A stretch of DNA of 64,000 nt from Rugalucina vietnamica (taxonomy: Eukaryota; Mollusca; Bivalvia; Lucinida; Lucinidae): contig OZ024869.1 in the NCBI GenBank assembly GCA_964017185.1, positions 53,532,761-53,596,760 on the forward strand, written 5' to 3'. The translations under genes and the position numbers were made by a program. This document shows, piece after piece, positions 41,759 to 53,802 of the stretch. Every line of letters starts with the position of its first letter. Within the stretch, counting starts at the first letter, position 1. The notes beneath the pieces were generated by a model. It searched no databases and was not told the DNA's origin. It saw nothing but the letters and a program-made list of their open reading frames with translations.

Positions 41759-44700
41759 TTACTGTTTTGAAAAGCCATATGGAACCGTGTCGAGATCCTC
41801 CTTCAGTACTCTCTTATCATATATGATTTGATATTTTTTCTTTTCTTCTGTGTTGTAGATGTTGAGAGAATATTTGTCACGTGTTATTGCTGTTGGATTA
41901 ACTGTCACAATTTGCTTTTTCAGTGGTGTTGTTATACATCCCTTATCTTCGTTATGTCGTTTTCGCTTGTTGGTGTCGCCTGCCACTTTGGCATTACTTG
42001 ACGTAGACGAGTTAGGATTTATGACCATGTCTTTAACAGTCTGAAAGTTCAGAATTTGTGCATTTTCATAATTCAGACTGAAACCCCTTATCTTGCACAC
42101 TTGCTTGCCTTTTGCTGTTGTAAATGTGTAATTCTTTGGTCCACCACTGACAAACTCTGTAATATGGTCACCATTTTCGAGTTCGTCCGTCAAGTCACCC
42201 AGGTAATCGCCAAGTGGTGGGTCAGTGTTTTTGTCTTTGCTGATATAGATGACAGAGTCGGTGTCGTAGTACAGTGTTCTTTCTCCCAGATCATCCAGTA
42301 GCTCATACAATTTCAGTCTAGCCCAGCATGTAGTGAATGATGCCAAAAATATATTTGTTCTCATATCTTCAGGGATGAAACCTTCATTGTGTTCCCATTC
42401 TACGACAATGTTCTCGTCATTTATGATATGGAAATCGATCAGGTGCTTCCTGGGATCCAATACCAACTGGTAGAATAGGTCAATCTCTAGCTCGTGGAAG
42501 AATCTGCATTGTTTTTTGTTTAATCTTTCTCCGAACTTTCCCCAAAACGAATTAAGGCAAAGCTTGGACAGCGTGCGGAGGCCCGAATTCTTCTTAACTT
42601 TATCGCTATCTAGGCGTATGCCTTCTCTGCTGAAATAGTCCTGAATGTACTTGTTCTTCTCTTCCTCTGTTTCACACCACTGGGGCCAGTCAGAGGATTC
42701 CTGCTTGTATTTCAAAAACGTGTCCACGTAAGAAGCAAACAGCCCACCATCTCGAGTGTTTGCATCATACTGTGTGGTCTTGGGAAAGTGATAGATTTCA
42801 TATATTTTCAGCAGCTTGTATCCTTTCTTTAAAGCCATGTGTATTTCGGGTGTACACCAAGTGCCAAGCAATGCTCTTTCCTCGTTACTGTGACTGCATA
42901 CTGCGGAATACCCTCTGGCACAAGCAGCGCATAAAGGAAACATTAGCTTTCCATTAACCCTTAATGGCAGCACAGGGTGGTAGAGTCCTGAAGGCGGTAG
43001 GATCCTCACCTTGGCGATCCCGAAGTAGCTTTCAATGGGCTGGAACTTTGTCGTTATTATCTCCGGATGACCGACGGGGTACTTGCCATATTTATTGCAC
43101 CAAGGATACAAACTGGTAAAGTCGCAATACCGGATCTTTTCGCCTTCTTCTGCTTTATAATACAACTTGCAAGCATTAGTTCTCCCTCCAAAGAATGACT
43201 CGCGGGGGTCTAACCTTTCTTCAACATCAAGCTCGTCAATGAGCTGTCGTATGTCCTCATTTTCTCTAACTTTCCTCAGCCATTCGTGTTCCCATATGCT
43301 TACATAATTGTATCCCAGCTCTTTTAATTTCTTCTTTTTTATCATGGCTAAGGAATGAAGTTCCTCGAAAGTTTGACCTGTTTTGGGGTTCTTGGTTGTA
43401 AAACGATTATCGGGGAAGCAATCTTTGCAGCCATGCCACAAACAACCTTGATATTCAAATACCGAGTTTGTCTCGGCAGCATATCCATCTACTCTGTATG
43501 CTGTGTTTGGAATTCTTTTCTCTCCGCCATTCAATGCGTGCTGTATGTTCTTATGTTCAGAAGTTGCTCTTAAGTATTCAAGCCAGTGTATAGAAGCTTT
43601 GCTGTAGTTGTCGGTTTGTACATATCCCCCACTTGGAACTTGTCCTATAAGTGAGTGTTCTCTCTTCTTTTCTTTGATACTGTAAGCTGTGTCTTTCATG
43701 TGTTGCCACTGACCTTCATAGAATATCTCCCAATTTTGATTTTTCAAGCGTAAAGGAACCCATCCTGTTTCTTTTAATTCGGCTGTCGTTAAAATTGCTT
43801 GGTAGTGTTCTTCCAGAAACAAAGATTTGTATACACCCATACAGACACTTGCAATCGTGACATAACTGAAAGGGTCTATTGCAGTTGCATCCAACAGCAG
43901 TTGTCGAAACTGTAAGGAAGCCCTTCGAAGAATATCCACATCAGATCGACAGTATTTTTCTATTTCTTGTTGAAAATCAAATATCTCGGCTGTGAGGATT
44001 TTTTCTTGATGCCATTTCATGAAGGCCTCCCTCTCATCCTTTTTCATCCGATTATGGCCATAAAAACTAGCGTCTGGATAGGGGCCAGTGTACGTTTGGT
44101 TCTCTTTGACGTTGAAAAAGTGAGGAAACCATCCCTTGCTTAGTTCATCAAACCCAAAGGTTTTTGGCAACAAAGAGAGCTTCATTGGTAGAAAGTTAAT
44201 CGAATCCAAAATTTTCATGTGGAGCCCTCTTTCTATCTGCATGTACATTATTTTTGTACCATCGTAAAGAATCCTGTCTGGCCTAATGCTGTTTCTGAGC
44301 AAATAATCTAGCAAGAAATAGCCATCATAACTTCTGAGGTTATGAGCCAACACAATGGTATTTCGATGATTATCTTGAAAAAGCCACTTCCCAAAATCAT
44401 CAATAGTATTGTCACCTTTAAACAGGACTTCTCGGAATCCGCATGTTCCTGGACAAGGTTCCTGGAGATACGTTTTGCTCTTTTGGTCGTATGGTGAACA
44501 TTTCTTACAGCGACTGCCACAAACATTGCATGTCGACAATCTGGTCATTGGTGCATCTAAGCAAACCTGGCAGGCGGTCTGTGCAATAACAAAATTTGGT
44601 ACATGCCTTTGCCGTCCACACCAAGCCTTTTTACAATGTACACAGCGTTGATCCTGTTTGTCATTAGACGGATTACTGCTGCGGCAATATCCCTTTTCAC

Positions 44701-46987
44701 ACTGAGCTATAGTGTCTTGAGTGGCTTCAAAGTCAAAAAAGATATAGGACGATTCCGTGCTAGGAGGCTCTGATGCATACAAATAACATAAGTGCTCACG
44801 TGTAACCCATTCTTTGCAAGATCCACACAGCCATTCTCCACACTCGTGATGTCTTTCAGGCAATCTTCGTTTCGTTTTGTCAATGATCTTTTTGCAAACT
44901 GGGCAGCACCAATACCTTTCACAAGGTGACAGTGATGTGTGCTGATCTTCTCCTTCCGCCCTGTTTCTCTTGGTATTATTGGGTTTCTTAATGTGCCTCA
45001 AATAACATTCCATAGACCTGCAATTCATATTGCAAGATGAACAATTGACGATCTCTTCTGTGCTGCGACATGTTACAGAGTGACACACTATGCAGAGTTT
45101 CTCACAGCGATGACCAGTAGAACTTTTGTAGGGTTGTAAACACCTTTCGCAGAACTGTTTCCCAAAAAAACCTTTAGGATTTATCAAACTGTGAAAATGT
45201 GCATGGTTTCCTTCTCCGACCATGTACAGATAAAGTATTGGTTTTGAGTCTACTCCAGAGCTTGGAACTCTGATGAATTTATTTCCAGTAGCAGAGGCAA
45301 CTATGGCAATGTTGACATCTAATGCCTCTTCAAATCTACTGATATCAGCCAGAGAAGCAGGAGTTTCTTCCGAAATACCTGCGAGCTTGCACAAAGCTAG
45401 TGCAAGATTTTTTTGATCATTTCTAACATTTTTGTTTTTCGTTTGATTAGACTTATTTCCGGGGCAAGAAATGTTTTTGTATGTTCTTCTTGATGTTTTC
45501 TTTTCATCAAGTAAGATGCTCAAATTGTTTTTGTGTTTATTAACCGGGAAGTCTTTCAGTGCTTGCCATTCGTCATCGGGAACAATACAGTTATTAGCAA
45601 AGCACACGCCTATAGCCCTTGCCATGCACATGTTGTCTTCATTTGTAATAGTGACGACAGAGTGTTTCTTGTATAGTGAGTTATCTTCTCCGTCAACTGT
45701 CGTTATCCTCCGTCTGCCAGATGCTTGTGGTATATGCAGAGCCCCAATAATAACTGAAAAAAAGTAAAAGAGAAACGTTTATATTTATCTGACTTTCGTT
45801 GCCGGTTTACAAAGGGTCACTGATTAGGGTTCATTATCCGAAATTGCTCTCTCCCTTTGAACGTTTTCACTGCTTCCAATAGAACTGACTTTTATATTTT
45901 ATTTCTAAAAGGTCATATTGTATACCTTAATGCAATTTCTTTCATCCAGCTAAACTGCGTTTTAAAGTGACTTGAAATATCTGAATTCAGTTAAATAGGC
46001 GTTATTCACTTAAAAAAAATACCTTCGAATGAATCATCCAGTGTTAGGTTTTCCTCAGACTGCAAAACGTTCTCAACTTTCTGCATAATCATTTCCGCAT
46101 TCAATAATTGGGCAGCCTGCAGTGCAATGACGATTGGATGGTGCAGATCGCTGTGTCTTATGATGATCCTCATTAAATCATTATCATTGAGACCCTGTCG
46201 CCCCTGGTTGACAACCTCGTCAAACATATCGTATAACTGCCGTCTGAGTTCTCTTAATCTCTCCCCTCGCCACTGAGTATTAAAGCGCACTCGATATGTT
46301 TTTTCGATTGCTGTGGCCTTAGCAAATCTTCTTTCCCCAGTTTTTTCAATCAAATATGGTAGGTCTGCACCGCCAATTTGACACTCTCTGAAAAGGGTAA
46401 AATAAAATGTATTAGATTCTTGGGTTAAACTCTGACGTTTTCGCCCTGAGACACAAAGCATTCTTTTCAGTGCTGCATAACTTTAATTCATTTTAAAAAT
46501 CGATCGATTATTATTGAGTACTGAAGCATATCTATACTTACTTGGTGGATAAAATTGGCGATGATGAACATGGTTGATAATGTTGTACAGACGTTGTTGG
46601 TATGGGCTCTTGAAATGAAGTAGACGGTAGTGGTTCCTGCCCAGATGTGGACGGAGGCTCTTGTGGGTTTCGGTTTTGCAACCATCCAAAAAGTGACCTG
46701 AAATCATTGTCAAAGACATAATAGATATATCTGTAAAATAATATTTTCTCTGTTTTCAGCGACAAAATTGTGAAACATGTGCGTTTTCCATTTCATTTTT
46801 AGACGTGATTTTACTAAGTCTTAAATATTCCTTACCTAGGACCGTGTGGTGTTGCTTGTGTATCTCTCAGCTCCCGAAGACGTCTTTGTACTCGTGGATC
46901 GTTCAAGCAGTTAGCAGCAATGGCATAGTCCTCAATTATTTGAGGATCTTGACAATTAGACAAGAGGTCTGATACTAGTTCATCCAT
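41759..46987 (-). CDS. Protein-primed family B DNA polymerase, four coding exons
   Basis: Predicted exons (minus): 46987-46836, 46697-46542, 46387-46023 and 45753-41759. All junctions obey GT-AG and keep phase, giving about 1555 codons. The N-terminal exons encode an acidic/helical region of unknown role. The main exon has Cys/His clusters (about 44820-45130), exonuclease motifs (FFDFEATQD near 44711-44740; AHNLRSYDG; YCRSDVDIL), an inserted nuclease-like segment (VDGYAAETNS, YQGCLWHGC) and polymerase motifs A (DFTSLYP, 43101-43125), B (NSFWGKFG, 42528-42551) and C (DTDS, 42252-42267). Such enzymes prime on a terminal protein and copy the element end to end. The start at 46987 is chosen for context; an ATG at 47023 is an alternative. 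Most Polinton polymerase genes are drawn as one exon, so the introns deserve note. Confidence 0.92.
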
Positions 46988-47182
46988 GATTTCAACTGAA
47001 ACAGTCAGTGTAATATTATACAACTATGAACGCCATATATTAATTCATGGACAGTTTGTTATAGGCCGAGTAGTTGTTATGGGCCGAGTTGTCCAACTAC
47101 CTCATTACCGGTTGAACCGATTTTATAAACGGCTTATAACTATGCAAACAAAACAAGCGTGTCATGAAAATGCGCAATAAAA
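46988..47182. promoter_or_regulatory. Divergent intergenic region between polymerase and membrane-protein genes
   Basis: Only about 195 bp separate the divergent start codons, so both promoters must lie here or overlap. TTTATAAACGG and CTTATAAC are TATA-like on the plus strand (about 47122-47140). GGCCGAGT appears twice (about 47063 and 47083). An acceptor-like TGTTTCAG just upstream of the polymerase ATG leaves room for a leader intron. Confidence 0.5.
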
Positions 47183-49684
47183 ATGGATCTCGCCATATTG
47201 CTCGGTGTCTTTTCAATTTTTGTAGTCGTAAATGGAGAATTTCTTGACATTTTGTCAGTATGTGACAGGGAGCCTTTCATTTGGAGATGTTCATTTATGA
47301 AAGAAGGGATTTACACATCCGAAAATGCAGTGAAGGTTAAAAAATTGGAGTGGGACAGACTTCAAAATTCGGCCATAGACCTGAAGAAATTCCCAAACCT
47401 TATTGGATTGAAATATGGCAACTCACCATTTGATCATTTCAGTCCCTGTGATCACATAATCAACATTCGTCAGACTGTTACAGTGGAAGAGGAAAGAGAT
47501 GGGCAGATTGTTGAATCAGTCTGTGTGAGTATCACCTCTCTTGTGAATCTAAATAGTTTACTAGCCATGCAAAATCTTCAGTGCGATCTAGAGATTGATC
47601 TTTCCAGGGTCAGGTGGAAACAATGTCTGTCGAAAAAAATGTGACCTGAAAATAACAGAGTAAAGCTTCAAACTTTTTTTTGAATGTCTCTGCACTGCAG
47701 GGTAAATGCACTGTATTGTCTCTCGGTAAATTCTTGTCGTTTTCTTTTTTCCTGGCAAATTTAATTAGAAATTAAAACCTCAGCAGATCTGTGACACTAC
47801 CGACACTGATCAGAGGTATTGTTTCAGTTATACTGTCTGTCTTGTCACAAACCATAAATACATATGTATTGTAAGTATAAAAATGTTACTTACCCCTGAT
47901 TATCCTGTGTAGGCTTTTAGCTTGACCTACAGAGAGAAAGACAATGTGATCAAGTTCGAGTGTGCGAGTAGCGCCTCCCTTGTGAATCTAAATAGTTTAC
48001 TAGTCACACCAAATCACCAGTGAGATCGAGAGATTGGTCTTTCCAGGATCAGGTGGAAACAATGTCTGTCGAAAAAAATGTGACCTGAAAATAACAAGCT
48101 TTTTTGAATGTCACTGCACTGCAGGGTAAATGCATTGTATTGGCATTCGGTAAATTCTTGTCGTTTTCTTTTTTTTCCTGGCTGATTTATTTAGAAATTA
48201 AAATCTCAGCAGATCTTTGTCTGCCGAAACAGATCAGAGGAATAGTTTATGCACTTAAAGCGTTCATAGGTTCCCGTGACCAGGTAGGGATCATAGGTAC
48301 AGATAAGCGAGTTGAGACATGACAATGCCTAAATCGAACTAATTCATTTATTTAATTCTCTTAACAGCAGTCAGGCAGCAGTTCAACTACTACTACTACT
48401 ATGGGTCCCTCGACTGTCAGCAAATCAACACAAGCTGTAGTATCCAGTCATGAAGAGCTGGTACGTATGGATTAGCATGTTGTTGTTGTTACATGTAGTT
48501 CTTAGAGTTCCCTTGCTTATTTATTAGGGGCACATGTCTTTAGACTTGGGAAAGTTAAGAGCTCAATTTAATTATTTCAACGTTCCCATGTTCACGACTT
48601 GTGACTTATTATATACATGATATACACAATACTGTCTCTTGACAACTACACAATGTTTTTTCATTGTATTGTAATCATCCTCAAAGTGTAATTATGTTTT
48701 TTCTGCTTTTAAATGATACTTTTGGTAATCAGAAATGACAGATGATCAGAAAAGAGAGAATAATTGTATGTTATGCATTAAAAGCACCAATTGGAGAATT
48801 GTGACAATTATTAAGTCCGACTGTAAATAATTATATTTTTTTCTTCATTACAGTTTCCAGTTAGTGATACAGCCAGAACCATTCTGACCATGATTGATGA
48901 TACAGTAAGTTTTTGCTCAAAACTACATTTGTTTTACAATAATGTTACATCTCAAAAAGATATTCAAAGTCACAAATAATACACTGTTGGTCTCAAATTA
49001 CTTTAAAATAGCATTTACTTAGAATCATTGAATATGATTAATGAGTTGTATGCCATTAAGTTTAGTTTTGTATATTTACTTATTGTCAGTTGTTGTTTTT
49101 TTTTTAAATGAAACCATGCCTATGCTTCTCGTTTTCTTTTTTCAGCTAAATTCTTCAAAGCCTGATGACTGGCCTACCAACTTGCCACTGGAGCTCCTTA
49201 TACGTAAGTTGACATTTAACTCACAGTCATTGTAAACTGTGACCAGAAAATCAAGAAACTGAACCAAATATATTTTGTACATGCATGAACACAAAAAAGG
49301 CAATGTTCAAATGCACATAAGAGTTAAATGAAATGTTACTGACAATATGCTGTCTACTTTATATAGCCAGAAATAAATTCATTTTTTTTCCCCTTGTCTT
49401 TGATCTCCAATTCTATTAATCGGAATACATTATAAAGTACACTTTTTAATCATTTGAGAATCCTTGCTGTTTTTCAAAGTACTTGTCTTAAGTATCTGTT
49501 TTGTCTTTGTTACCTTACAGCCGTTATTGTTTTGTCTGCAACGACAATAATGGGTTGCCTATGTTGCTGTTACTGTTGGCGCTGCAGAAAGACCAAACCC
49601 CGCATGGATTTATTGCCTACACACTATGATAGAAAATCTTCAAATGAATCCATTGAACTGTTTACTGCCCCCAAAAGGGATTGA
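47183..49684 (+). CDS. Type I membrane protein of the Polinton, five exons, about 235 aa
   Basis: Predicted exons: 47183-47524, 48368-48460, 48854-48904, 49146-49203 and 49521-49684. Every junction is GT-AG and phases join to an open frame of 708 nt. Exon 1 has a signal peptide (ILLGVFSIFVVVNG) and a Cys-containing ectodomain. Exon 2 is a Ser/Thr-rich stalk (SSSTTTTT), suited to O-glycosylation. The end of exon 4 and exon 5 form one membrane segment (LLI then PVIVLSATTIMG) followed by a Cys-rich stretch (CLCCCYCWRC) likely to be palmitoylated, and a short tail. Without the first splice the reading frame ends at 47644, giving a possible secreted 153-residue form. Role unknown: virion envelope, host-surface or receptor-like protein are all open. 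No family recognised. Confidence 0.75.
47535..48248 (+). repeat. Imperfect tandem duplication in intron 1 of the membrane-protein gene
   Basis: About 47535-47826 and 47972-48248 are similar throughout (shared CTTGTGAATCTAAATAGTTT, GGTGGAAACAATGTCTGTCG, GGTAAATTCTTGTCGTTTTC). The first copy begins just after the predicted exon 1 donor and includes the alternative C-terminus of the unspliced form. The spacer between them (about 47829-47960) recurs at 51095-51240 near the right TIR. Confidence 0.8.
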
Positions 49685-49727
49685 ATTTAACTAAAGCCTA
49701 TTTATTTTTTGTTTATTCCCAGTTGTC

Positions 49728-49907
49728 ATGGGTCAATGTCTATTTTTGTACAAACTCATGCTATGGTACATGCATAACAGACAGCTTAACAGACAGCAAG
49801 CAGTAAGAATACCAAGACAGCCACCAAGGAGAAGGGACCCGCTCAGAAGGCGATATCCAGTAAGACAGCGGAGACCACCAGAGAGATACGGTTATGACGG
49901 GGAATAA
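49728..49907 (+). CDS. Small arginine-rich protein, 59 aa, possible N-myristoylation
   Basis: Begins MGQC, a context compatible with N-myristoylation plus palmitoylation. A short hydrophobic stretch (LFLYKLMLWYM) precedes an Arg/Pro/Gln-rich tail (PRQPPRRRDPLRRRYPVRQR). It lies 43 bp after the membrane-protein stop, and TTTATTCCCAG ending at 49722 could be an acceptor, so it may be an alternative last exon or have a spliced leader. Too short for certainty. A membrane-anchored, nucleic-acid or virion-binding role is guessed only. Confidence 0.5.
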   Translation: MGQCLFLYKLMLWYMHNRQLNRQQAVRIPRQPPRRRDPLRRRYPVRQRRPPERYGYDGE

Positions 49908-51566
49908 TTTTAGATATATTGTGCGTTTAGTCATGTCGACTGTACATCAGTATTTGTGGCTTTCATTTAGACTCGCATACAATTTGAATATTTGATTTCT
50001 GTAACCGGGGAATTTTTCATGATGCGAAGAATTGGAACCGACTTGTGATATTGGAAAGTGCTAGTTTTTTTGTTGTCGTTTTATTTTTTTTTTTTTAGTT
50101 TTTGTTTTTTGTAAATATGTTATGTTTTGATTTTACTTTACATTTTACATACTGTAATGAACCTTGATATGGGTAGAGTGTGTACAAGGCAAATTAATAG
50201 TTGAAAAAGAGCATTCAGATCATAATCAGCAATGATTGTCATTTAATTTGATTCAGAGAAAAGTTGTCATGCTCATTATTTTCACATGTATTGACTTATG
50301 AAGAAGGTCTCAAGAGCTCTGTTAGTAATGATTAATGTCTTATGTGGCCATTAGTATGTAATGTTTATCGGTTGAGTTGTTTTGGTCATCAGAAAAACCA
50401 ACATTCTGCAGTTCCTTACCAGGCTGTAAAACAAAACAATCAGAGACTTAAAGTTTTGATTCGCATATTCAGGTTTCTCCTGATGGGACTCTTTTATTTG
50501 TATTGATTTCCATTTTTACTAACATTTTTTTTGTAGTATACATTTGTCTTTGTAACTCAGGGATCATTAGATAATATAGATTTTTATGTCATCATGTCCA
50601 GTCTCAGTATGTGTTGATATTACATTTTTTTCCTTTTAGTTTTTAAACATGTAGCAACTTTTCATTGATGCTGATTTAGCTGTATGTTAATTAATGCATG
50701 TTTTTTTTTTTGTTGTTGTTTTGTTGTTGTTTTTAAATCATTCCATTGTTGATGTCATTGTGTAGCTATTTACCATGATTTACAACCCTTTTTCACAATT
50801 CCTCCAAATAGCAACAAACTGTGTGCCTTACACATGGTGCTACTTTTCTAGTCTGTCATTTATGCATAATATATTTGCCTCATTTTCCATCAGCCATTGA
50901 AGTATGCAATACTGTAGTTCACAGATCATAGTGTAGAGAGAAAAAACAATGTCTTCGTTGAATATAGTATTGGAATAGCTATATTCGAAGAATATGTGTT
51001 CATATATTGTTGCTCAAGTTTTTTTGTATTTTTTTAACATACATGTAGTTTTGAAGTTATTTTTGTTTTTTGAAATAAATTTTTGTTTTTATAGTTATAC
51101 TGTCTGTCTTGTTCTTTTTCTCAAACCATAAATACATATTAATTGAAAGTATAAAATGTTACTTACCCCCAGATTATCCTGTAAAGGCTTTTAGCTTGAC
51201 CTACTGATAATCACAGAGAGAAAGACAATGTGACCAGGTTCGAGTTGCATTTATATAGTTTTTGGCCTCAAAAAGTAACATATTGTGACATATTATTACA
51301 TTAAGTTCGTGATGTATGTACATATGTAATTACCTAATTGAAGCTGAATTGACGTAATTAAACATTCTAAACATTTTTGTTCAGTGAGGCCAAAGTGACC
51401 TTTTGAAGCTATAATATAACTTGAGAGAGACCAGACAAAATACATTAATCCAGCACAACTATCTGTACATTTCATAAAGATTGTGACTTCTGCGGTCAGA
51501 AATGATGCTGCACTGGCTTCTGGAATCCCAGCTTTGTGAGGCCACTCTGTAAGAAGGTAAAAAAAA

Positions 51567-51600
<34 letters not shown>

Positions 51601-51689
51601 CACCTTGATACAGCTTCAGTGAAGCCAAGGTGGACATTGTAAAGATATATTCAATTATAGCCTCAATAAGGCCAGGATCTTATTTGAGG
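49908..51689. other. Non-coding right part of the Polinton
   Basis: AT-rich, no supported gene. AATAAA near 51074 could end the plus-strand transcripts. About 51095-51240 repeats part of the 47829-47970 region. A long A-run lies at about 51559-51597. Scattered GGCCTCA/TGAGGCC half-sites (about 51260, 51540 and 51665) announce the TIR. Confidence 0.6.
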
Positions 51690-51941
51690 GGTTATAGCCT
51701 CAGTGAGGCCATATTTTGAGGATTTTTTTTTTACGAGACCTTGCCGACCTGATGAGGCCATAGAGACCCTAGGTGATCATATTTGATTACAGCCTCACTG
51801 AGGCCATAGTGACTCCATGAGGCCATAGAGACCCTAGACAGGCATTTTCGGTTATGGCCTCACTGAGGCTATAGTGACCTTGGTTATGGCCTCATTGAGG
51901 CCATAGTGACCCCTTGAGGCTTATGTACCCCCCTTAGTAGT
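51690..51941 (-). repeat. Polinton right TIR
   Basis: Inverse of 31550-31795, ending CCCCCCTTAGTAGT. Followed directly by CATCAG (51942-51947), the same six bases that precede the left TIR. Confidence 0.95.
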
Positions 51942-51947
51942 CATCAG

Positions 51948-53591
51948 AAATTTTGGTCAATGCCTTGAGTGACAGATACACACACTGGTCAAGCGTTCAT
52001 AACAAGAAACGACATTCATGTATAGGAAACGAAACTGAAATATATATATGAGAATCGAAATTAATGACAAACCAGAGAATCAACAACACTGAAATCTAGA
52101 GCAAAAGGAATCTCTTATAACAAACGGCTGCTGACCTTTTCATTGGTTTCTTTTTAAAGAAGCCAACTTGTAAATATCTATTGTTTTCAATCAACCAGAT
52201 TGTTTTTTTAAACAAAATCATAAGCTCTTCTCCTATCATGCCTATGTAAGGTTCTAACCTCTTCGCTGACACCCAGGTATGGATGGGAGACAATACAATG
52301 AGGTGACTACAGTAGCTTTTCGCACTTCCAGCAGTCAAGCTAAATATAAAACAAAAATGACTGCTAAAATAACAAATTTGTTTCAAAATAATGGTTTATG
52401 TCCATGGTCAACAACTTAGTTCATGTCGGGACGGACAAGTTTCAGTCACAGTGTTCCTGAGCAAACCTCTGCGCAGCAGAACATGGGCGCTTTGTTCTTT
52501 CAACATCCACTGACAAAGACTTGTTATGAATAAGTAGATGAATGAAAGAACAGTTTTTCATAACCACAAACCTCCTAGAAACAGGTAAACAGTCCTTTAT
52601 GTATCTTTCAATGGTCGATGAAATATTTTGAGAATAACATGAAAGAAATGTGCTAAACAGTGGAGGTGGTGGGCAAGATCAGCTGGCTAACCTGCACTCT
52701 GATACACTTTGTGACCTCGCTTCACTTCCGTGACGGCGAGGTCTAACGGAGCACCTATGGAAATATTCCGTCTAGTGGATGGGCATGCTACCGAAAATGT
52801 AAATTGATAAAGTCTGTCACAACTGCATGACCTAGCTATATACATGTTCAAAATTAAATATAGTGTCAGAACATACATCTAGCTAGCAGATGTGGGCAGA
52901 ATGTTGTACCAGTGTATTGTGACAGACATTTGCTTGACAGTTTTAGGCAGACTTTTGGTAGTCTTTGCATCCAAAGGATCTTACCAAATATATTTAATTT
53001 AATTTGATATTTCGTGTCCCAGTCAATAATTTTTCAGTCTTGTCAAGATAGAATCAATGCTTTCTTGTACTATGGGGAGTAAGTGTATGTGTTTTGTTCA
53101 AGGAATTGACACTCAGTACCTTGCTGGTAGGATTTGAACCACGGATTTCTAAATCTTTAGTCTAATCCTACCACTGGGCCTATAAGTTAAACAGACAGAT
53201 AAATAAAATACATGCTCAGTACTGATTATAGTCTGAATTCTTGGAAAATTATTACACCAATGAACTACAACAATTATTTCTTCAAAATCATCTTATTTAT
53301 GTCATTTTTATTAAAACATACATGAACTGGTACATATTTTTTGCATTTTCTTCCAGGTTGACCTGTATTTGAAAATAGAGCGAGTTGGGAACCATTATAT
53401 ACATGTATGAACACTCAGGTCAACCTCATAACACTATCTTTGGGGTCCATGACATGTAAACAAACCATGTTGTAAGTGAAACTGTAAAATAATGAGCTTG
53501 TTTACTATAGACACATAGCAAAATTATAATTTTGGGAGCCATGACATGGCCATGTTATACTGAATACCTCACTATATTAAATTAGGCATAT
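51948..53591. other. Right flank of the Polinton; no supported gene
   Basis: AT-rich with short open frames on both strands (for example about 63 codons at 52687-52878, minus). No domain, repeat or convincing splice pair could be named. The missing last exon of the SLX4-like gene was sought here and not found. Confidence 0.45.
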
Positions 53592-53798
53592 GAGCCGCCT
53601 CGTGGGAAAACCAACAATGTGGTTTCTGAACGGGTCTGACACAAATCAGGCTGTACAATCACAGAAGATGGCTAGAAGCTTGAAATTTTGGAGTTAAGTA
53701 GAGGAGGAATTGTACTATCCGAGTAGCGAAAACAAAGGCGCTGATCTGCGTCTTTGTTTTCGCCTAAGCAGATTGTTGGTTTTCCCATGGGGCGGCTC
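53592..53798 (+). mobile_element. MITE family A, copy 4 (207 bp, internally deleted)
   Basis: Same ends as other copies; perfect 4-bp duplication ATAT (53588-53591 and 53799-53802). It lacks half of the internal hairpin: the GCTGATC step jumps directly to TGCGTC, which accounts for its shorter length. Confidence 0.9.
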
Positions 53799-53802
53799 AT
53801 AT

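Larger units (their letters stand above)
31550..51941. mobile_element. Complete Polinton/Maverick element (20,392 bp)
   Basis: Bounded by TIRs (31550-31795 and 51690-51941) and a perfect 6-bp target duplication CATCAG (31544-31549 and 51942-51947). Six-bp duplication is the known Polinton signature. Gene content confirms it: protein-primed family B DNA polymerase, FtsK/HerA-type packaging ATPase, DDE integrase with chromodomain, double-jelly-roll major capsid protein, minor capsid protein and adenovirus-type cysteine protease. Extra genes are two transcription-factor homologues at the left and a membrane protein plus a small basic protein at the right. The termini read 5'-AC...GT-3', whereas most Polintons I know of begin 5'-AG. 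Frames are intact throughout and the TIRs differ by two or three substitutions and one small indel, so the copy is young. Confidence 0.95.
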
